NCBI GenBank assembly: GCA_050084515.1
Contig: CM114272.1
Location: 37,448,001 to 37,512,000 of the forward strand
Source: Blasia pusilla
Lineage: Eukaryota; Marchantiophyta; Marchantiopsida; Blasiales
Reading direction: 5' to 3'
DNA length: 64,000 nt
Below are positions 57,856 through 64,000 of this stretch, in pieces. The notes below the pieces were generated by a model. That model was given only the letters and a program-made list of their open reading frames with translations. It searched no databases and was not told the origin of the DNA. A program made the translations under genes and the position numbers. The first letter of the stretch is position 1; every line of letters starts with the position of its first letter.

Positions 57856-58383
57856 CTCAAGTCTATGCGAATCCGACTACAAACATACAACTTTGGGGCC
57901 GTAAGATGAAGTTGATCTAGAGTAGCGGGTGAGTGATGCTGGCACATGGGATGAGGCCCTAATATAAATACATCAATTATTTTCTTCTCCACCCGTCTCC
58001 CTCCTTGGTTTCATTTCCATTCGTCTCATCGACCGGTGAAAAATTACGATTGAGAGTCGAGGGGTAAGACTTTACCAGCAAAGAAGAGAAATAGTAACGA
58101 TTTCGATAGATTATTTAATCCGATAATTACACAATTACGAAGACAATTAGATAACTGGCGGATAAAGCAAATTCTTGATATCGGCCACTGTTAAGGTCCG
58201 TCTCCTTCTTTCTCCTACACGATCACGGACTTCACAGGCGACTGCGAGTGGCCTCTCCAACCGCAATTTTCAACTTCATCCCGGTGGCGTCGTCCAGAAT
58301 GGCGGCAACTTCATTTCCATTATTGTCGGAGTGACTTCCCACTGTCCGATCCATCGTATCCACGTCCCCAATCCGCCTCCCCG

Positions 58384-58391
58384 TTTCCCGC
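58384..58391 (+). promoter_or_regulatory. E2F-type site upstream of RNR1
   Basis: TTTCCCGC matches the plant E2F consensus TTT(C/G)(C/G)CGC. It is about 750 bp upstream of the RNR1 start codon. Plant ribonucleotide reductase genes are established E2F targets in S phase. Confidence 0.6.
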
Positions 58392-58470
58392 GGTCTTCTC
58401 CCGCCCTTTTCATTCAAAACAGACCACAACACCACCGCAATTCAATCGGAACTCTGCTTCCTTTCCCCTC

Positions 58471-58480
58471 TCCCGCCAAA
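58471..58480 (-). promoter_or_regulatory. E2F-type site upstream of RNR1 (minus orientation)
   Basis: TCCCGCCAAA, reversed TTTGGCGGGA, is a near-canonical E2F site. A third, weaker TCCCGCC lies near 58400. The cluster lies in a GC-rich stretch that may be the core promoter. Confidence 0.65.
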
Positions 58481-59140
58481 CCCTTAGGACGGGCCGGGCT
58501 CGCCTCAACCCTAATGCTCCTCCTCTGCCGTAGCTCTCCTCGTCCCCTCTCTCTCTCTCACAATGTCTGTCACACGATGTTACGATCTAGAGGTCCCAGC
58601 GAAACCCCACGCCCAACTTGCCCAAGTGTCTGGGATCGGATTCTCGGCTGGGCTCTGCTCTGTTATGTTTTGCCGGTAGAGGGAATCGCCTGACCATGTC
58701 GTGCGGTACGACGTGGTGCACTTGTGAAGATTGATCCTTACGCTGCGTGTCTCTGCGTCGGTATAAACCTGCGACGCACCGCGCGGTGGGATGAGTGAGG
58801 TAGACAGATAGAGGGAGAGTTCACATCAGTGTGCACGTGGAGTCGATTCTGCCCGGCACGAACCTGAGAATTTCTCTCTCTGCCTGTCCAGGGCATTCAA
58901 ACTGTCAGGAAGCCAAGAGGAGTCAACTTCTCAGGGAGATTTCACCGCTGCGTCATAGGTGACGGGGCGAAGAGTACTACAGAAGCGTAAACCAACAATC
59001 CAAACTCGTGAACACGCTTGTGAGAGGGAGACGATTATTTTGATAAGTGTGCAGACAGAGGACTAGAGGGCTGTGTAGGTAATTGGAACACTGGTTTGTA
59101 ACAGGAGCTGGGAAGCTGGCGTGAAATCTGATTGGTAACC

Positions 59141-62100
59141 ATGTCGACAATGTATGTGATTAAGAGAGATGGCAGGAAGGAAGCAGTGCACTTTGACAAG
59201 ATCACTGCGCGATTGAAGAAGCTCAGCTACGGTTTGAATCCGGAGCATTGTGATGTCGTCGTAGTAGCTCAGAAAGTGTGTGTCGGTGTTTACAAGGGCG
59301 TCACCACGAGTCAGCTCGATGAACTGGCCGCTGAGACCGCTGCTGCAATGACTGCAAGTCATCCCGACTATGCTCTGGTGTGACATCGTTTATGAAACTG
59401 TTAATGGACTGCCTGTTGCATGTTTCGCGTTCCATTCATTACACTCCGGATTTTGCTTGCAGATGGTCATGGTAAGTTCTAATGAGTCATTTTTTTTTCC
59501 GTTCTCCAGTTGGCCGCCCGAATTGCTGTCTCGAATCTTCACAAGAATACCAAGAAGTCGTTCTCGGAAACGTGAGTTCCTTACTCCTGAAAGGGATAAC
59601 CCAACTTGAATCTGCAGTACATCAGTCCTCGACCAAATCCAAACTTCAGAGGGAGGTTATCTTTATGGGTGTCCTGGTTTGACATAATGTCCGGACCTTC
59701 CAGAAGGCTGCAGAGATGAGTCTGATGAATTTGTGACGAAATGTGGTAGCTGTTCTGCTGACACTTTTTCTGATGGATTTTCTCTGCCTTTTTTCCAGGG
59801 TGAAGGACATGTACGCTCATGTCAACGAGAGGTCGGGCTTGGATGCCCCCCTTATCGCAGATGATATCTATGATGTCATCATGAAGGTAAAGCTTTCTCC
59901 ACGGCCTGGCATTTTCGGGGTCGATAATCTTCGAGTAGTATTCTTCCAATGGTGCCTTGTATATCGGACTTTCGATACTCCCTGCGAGGGTATCTCATAG
60001 GTGTTGAGTGGCCAGATTAAATTGAACCGACCATCTTACAATTTATAATTTCCTCCCTTTTTGCAGAATTCTGAGCGATTGGACAGTGAAATAATTTACG
60101 ATCGTGATTTCGAATACGACTATTTTGGATTCAAGACTCTGGAGCGATCGTACCTATTAAAAGTAAATGGAAAGGTTGTGGAGAGGCCTCAGCACATGTT
60201 AATGCGAGTCTCCGTTGGAATCCACCAGTCTGACATTGAAGCAGCCCTCAAGACCTACCACACCATGTCACAGCGCTGGTTCACTCATGCGTCCCCGACC
60301 CTATTCAACGGTGGAACTCCTAGGCCTCAAGTAAGTGGGATTCGTGTCATTTCTTTGCGGTCCACTACGCTTACGGGGCTTGCACATTATTTCAAGTAGG
60401 TCGCGGGCCGAATCAAGCATGGAATTGGCTGCTGAATTTTAGCGTTCGGTTTGGCGCAGTTAAGCAGCTGCTTCCTAATGTGCATGCAAGGAGATAGTAT
60501 TGAGGGTATTTACGACACTCTAAAGGAGTGCGCCGTCGTGAGTAAGTCTGCCGGAGGCATCGGTCTGTCTATTCACAACATTCGTGCGACGGGAAGCTAT
60601 ATTAGGGGAACCAATGGAACTTCCAATGGGATTCTCCCAATGTTGCGGGTGTTCAACGATACTGCCCGATACGTCGATCAAGGGGGTGGCAAGAGGAAAG
60701 GTACTTAAGCATGGGGATCGGATCTGGAAGGGTTCACATCTGGTGTTATCCGCAACGTGCTATAAGGATAGTTTGGTCTTCGCAATTCAAGAATGCTCAA
60801 TAATCCCATTTTAACATGGCTCGTACCGTTCTCCTGCGTCAGGTGCTTTCGCTATCTACTTGGAACCCTGGCATGCGGACATCTTTGATTGGTTGGATCT
60901 CAGGAAAAATCATGGCAAGGTAAGCCTGTGGTTTGATGGTTCTGCCACAGTCGGATGTTGATCGACATGGTAGTGCCTGAGTAAGCACAGTGTTGGGAGT
61001 GTAGAATCTGGTTTCACACCATTCTGAAGGTTCCGTTTGTATGGCAGGAGGAGTCGCGAGCTCGCGACTTGTTCTATGGGCTATGGGTCCCCGATTTATT
61101 CATGAAAAGAGTCCAAGAGGACGGAACTTGGTCCTTATTTTGTCCAAACGAGGCTCCTGGTCTGGCAGATTGCTGGGGAGAAGAATTTGAGAAGCTCTAC
61201 ACGAGCTACGAGTCAGCGGTATTTCTTTCTGGGCCTTCCTTCTCCAGTGACCTGAATTTGATTTGCACCTCTTGGAACAGAGCCACTGCTTTCTAAGTGG
61301 AGGGGGCTGTTTACTGATGTACTTCCCGTTTGGACAGGGCAAAGCGAGGAAGATAATTCAAGCGCAGAAGCTTTGGTTTGCGGTTCTCGAGGCTCAAGTG
61401 GAAACTGGCAATCCGTACATGCTTTTTAAGGTAATACACTAGTTTGTTCCCAACGCTGCCGCCGTGGATTCACTTTCCCAGCAACATGGAGTGACCTAAT
61501 CAAATTGAGTTTGTAGGTCTGAACTCAATATTTTCGTGACAGGATGCGTGCAACAGGAAAAGCAACCAGCAAAATTTGGGGACTATCAAATCTTCAAACT
61601 TGTGCACGGAGATTGTGGAGTACTCAAGTCCAGACGAGATGGCTGTATGCAACTTGGCATCGATTGCACTTCCTCGATTCGTTCGTGAGAAGGTGAGCTT
61701 TAAAGTCGACTGAACTGCGTGGTCCGGTTTTGTTCAGCCGTCCAGTTGCTTCTCACTTAGTTTCCGACACGGTTGTAGCTGTGATACCCTGAGGAATAAT
61801 TCACCTTGCGTTGGGCGGCATTTGTGCGCCTAGGATTCATGATATCTCATTGGGACGGCAAATTGGCAGTGTTGATCACGACACTAACTCAGCACATGAT
61901 TCCATCGCAGGGTGTGCCTATAGAGAGTCATCCGACCAAACTTGTGGGTAGCAGAGGACACATGAACCGATATTTCGATTTCAACAAACTCGGAGAGGTA
62001 TGTAGTCTCAACCGCAGATATCGACGGCACCAGCATTCATTGGTATAAAGTGAATGGTGCGAAAGTCACCTCTTTGTTTGGGGCCTAACTGTAGGAGTTT

Positions 62101-63811
62101 GCTGAACCTCGTCAGTGGTGACGGTTGTGCAGATAACATCATTAGCTACTCGAAATTTGAATCGGATCATCGATGTGAACTACTACCCAACAGAATCGGC
62201 GAAGCGTTCAAACATGAGGCACAGGCCCATCGGTCTCGGTGTGCAGGGCCTCGCTGACGTGTTCATCCTTTTGGGAATGCCGTTCGACTCAGAGGAGGTA
62301 GGAGGACTTATTCCATGCGCTCCCGGACCCCGCAATGTGAGCAGTAGCTGCGGACCTTTCTAGTTCCAGACGTAATATGGCAAACTGACTCCAGTGTGCT
62401 GCACAGGGTCGCCAGCTGAACAGAGATATATTCGAAGCAATCTACTTCCACGCTTTGAAAACTTCTTGCGAGTTGGCTGTCGAAGAGAGCCCGTACTCGA
62501 CTTACAGTGGCAGCCCTGTCAGTAAGGTATGTTCATGGTGGGGCCTCAAAGTTTGTGCAACTGTCGATGATCGAAAGGGTAGGTCCGCTGTTTTGCACGG
62601 GTGTTGGAGCTCACTCATGGCTTCGTTCTCAGGGCATTTTGCAACCGGACATGTGGGGTGTTTCAACCTCCGACAGATGCGACTGGGCGGGTCTTCGTGA
62701 GAGTATCAAGAAGTGTGGCGTTCGTAATTCTCTTCTGGTTGCTCCCATGCCCACGGCTTCAACCAGTCAGATTCTTGGGAACAACGAGTGCTTCGAACCC
62801 TACACTTCCAATATCTACAGCCGACGAGTCCTCAGGTAAGCTGAGATCTTGGACCCATCGAGTTGGCTTCCTTGGTGAATCTGCAACGTCACATGAAACG
62901 AGTGAATGAGGGGAACTAATATTGTCTTCTTGTACAGTGGCGAGTACATGGTGGTGAACAAGCACTTGCTCATGGATCTCACAGACATGGGTCTTTGGAA
63001 TCCTGATCTCAAGAACAAACTCATTCACTTCGGTGGCTCCATTCAAAACATCAACGAAATACCAGACAACCTGAAGGCTATTTACAGGTAACCAAACGAA
63101 TAATCCATCATAGATCCGCGTAGGTCCTGGGAGGAGGCCTCACTTCCTTTCATCGAAAATTGATGGCTATCTGATACGGGTGGTTCTTTCTGCAGAACCG
63201 TTTGGGAAATCAAACAGAGATCGTTGGTGGACATGGCCGCCGACAGGGGAGCGTTCATAGATCAGAGCCAAAGTCTAAACATCCACATGGACCAGCCCAA
63301 CTTTGGAAAATTGACTTCGCTACACTTCTATACATGGTCGAAGGTAAGTCGTCATGATAAGCTCTTCCATGAAGCTTCGATTTATCGCTCTTGATTCTGA
63401 AATCCTTGTACCGAGGATGCTCGTTATTCTGCCTCTTGCCTGACGAGTATGGCCGTGGTAATTCCACAGGGTTTAAAAACTGGAATGTACTACTTGAGGT
63501 CACGAGCTGCTGCAGACGCTATCAAATTCACTGTGGATACATCCAATTTGAAGGTACGGTGTCTGAGTCGGCTAATGCTCTCTCATCTCACATTTACCCC
63601 CTCCCCGGTATCGACAAGTCAAGAACCCACATTTCCTTGGAACGTACCTCAGCGTCATGTAATATCTCATCGTCAATCTCACTCAACTGTTGACTGTTTA
63701 CTTTTGCAGGAGACATCTGCAGTGGAGTCTGCCAGCTCTCTCGAGTCGAAGATGGCTGCAATGGTTTGTTCCCTCGAGAACAAGGACGAATGCTTATCCT
63801 GTGGAAGCTAG
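59141..63811 (+). CDS. RNR1: Ribonucleoside-diphosphate reductase large subunit (class Ia R1), 17 exons
   Basis: It reduces ribonucleoside diphosphates to deoxyribonucleotides with the R2 subunit. Exons: 59141-59377, 59510-59571, 59799-59886, 60067-60330, 60460-60700, 60843-60919, 61048-61218, 61338-61430, 61543-61692, 61911-61997, 62133-62297, 62407-62526, 62633-62835, 62938-63087, 63196-63343, 63470-63553 and 63710-63811. All introns are GT/AG, and the joined frame is 813 residues with no stop. An N-terminal ATP-cone ([18 protein letters not shown]) is followed by the redox Cys221 (LSSCF). The active site is NLCTE, with Asn430, Cys432 as radical Cys and Glu434. Cys447 lies in VCNLASI, and the radical-transfer Tyr pair is in GMYYLRSR near 759-760. 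The C-terminal shuttle is CLSCGS. A plant-specific insertion ([11 protein letters not shown]) is present. Start: ATG at 59141 in good context (AACCATG). It appears functional. Confidence 0.97.
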
Positions 63812-64000
63812 AGATGGGACTAGGTTACTCTTCAGGGTCATGCATAGACTAGAGGTAGCAATCGGGCCGGTAATATTTGAAGAGGAATCGCAATGGGGAT
63901 TATATTATGTAGGGGAAGATGGAACGACATTTATCATTGAGTCGAGTCCACTATATCAATAATGTAGATATAAAGTACACGCAGCCGGTGAGGCTGATTA
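63812..64000 (+). other. Downstream of RNR1, 3' untranslated or intergenic
   Basis: One open frame runs to 63962 on the plus strand (LLFRVMHRLEVAIGPVIFEE in part) and overlaps the last RNR1 exon in another frame. I see no family resemblance. It is probably 3' UTR. Confidence 0.4.

Noticed and set aside
58232-58435. Minus-strand frame in the RNR1 upstream region (ends ATGMKLKIAVGEATRSRL)
   Set aside because: The end looks protein-like, but no splice partner or domain was found, so a divergent gene is not claimed.
58175-58693. A 172-codon plus-strand frame upstream of RNR1
   Set aside because: Low-complexity Ser/Pro/Arg content, no family resemblance, and it overlaps E2F sites in a likely promoter region.

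Overview
This looks like nuclear DNA of a streptophyte plant. The one clearly intact housekeeping gene, ribonucleotide reductase large subunit at the right end, has 17 exons with GT/AG introns, a plant-specific insertion and a plant-like CxxC tail. The heavy-metal-domain gene in the middle is also of plant type. The rest is dominated by decayed transposons: Ty3/gypsy, Ty1/copia, CACTA, a hAT-like remnant and a PIF/Harbinger MITE. A non-seed plant (moss or lycophyte grade) or a charophyte is my best guess, because methyltransferase-bearing gypsy elements are known from charophytes. The species cannot be fixed from this window.

Layout. 1-5139: a minus-strand Ty3/gypsy element (family 1) with 5' LTR, initiator-tRNA primer site, gag, protease, RT, RNase H and integrase. 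It is nearly intact but has two frameshifts and a CGA-to-TGA stop. 5140-9711: a plus-strand element of a second gypsy family (family 2) whose polyprotein ends in a PHD finger. 9712-10161: half of a family-1 LTR. 10541-16620: two family-2 5' regions facing each other head to head, giving an inverted repeat with arms of about 2.7 kb. Each arm carries an array of degenerate palindromes around GGAACTTNAAGTTCC. 13854-26353: the long family-2 copy. In order it reads leader, gag (split by a 2.4 kb insertion that holds a family-1 solo LTR), CCHC knuckle, protease, C5 cytosine DNA methyltransferase, RT, RNase H, integrase, PHD finger and a short 3' LTR.

26354-30328: no gene recognised. 30329-34110: a six-exon minus-strand gene for a 348-residue protein with a membrane segment, a Lys/Glu-repeat helix and a C-terminal HMA domain. 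35062-35483: a MITE with TTA target duplications. 35925-36675: a 350-bp tandem duplication. 37753-39515: an internally deleted family-1 element with polypurine tract and 3' LTR. 40245-40326: a (CT)n microsatellite. 41298-52565: three co-oriented CACTA element ends with TGACT-rich subterminal arrays and transposase fragments, plus a copia RNase H scrap. 52890-54210: a probable hAT remnant. 54211-57450: AT-rich DNA without recognisable genes. 57637-57855: a cluster of four hairpins. 58384-63811: E2F-like sites and the RNR1 gene.

The most notable system is family 2. It is a retrotransposon that carries its own cytosine methyltransferase between protease and reverse transcriptase, a PHD reader at the end of integrase, and a palindrome array in its 5' leader. 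The copies here are dead, but four family-2 segments can be compared with one another, and all eight PHD zinc ligands survive in both copies that reach that far.
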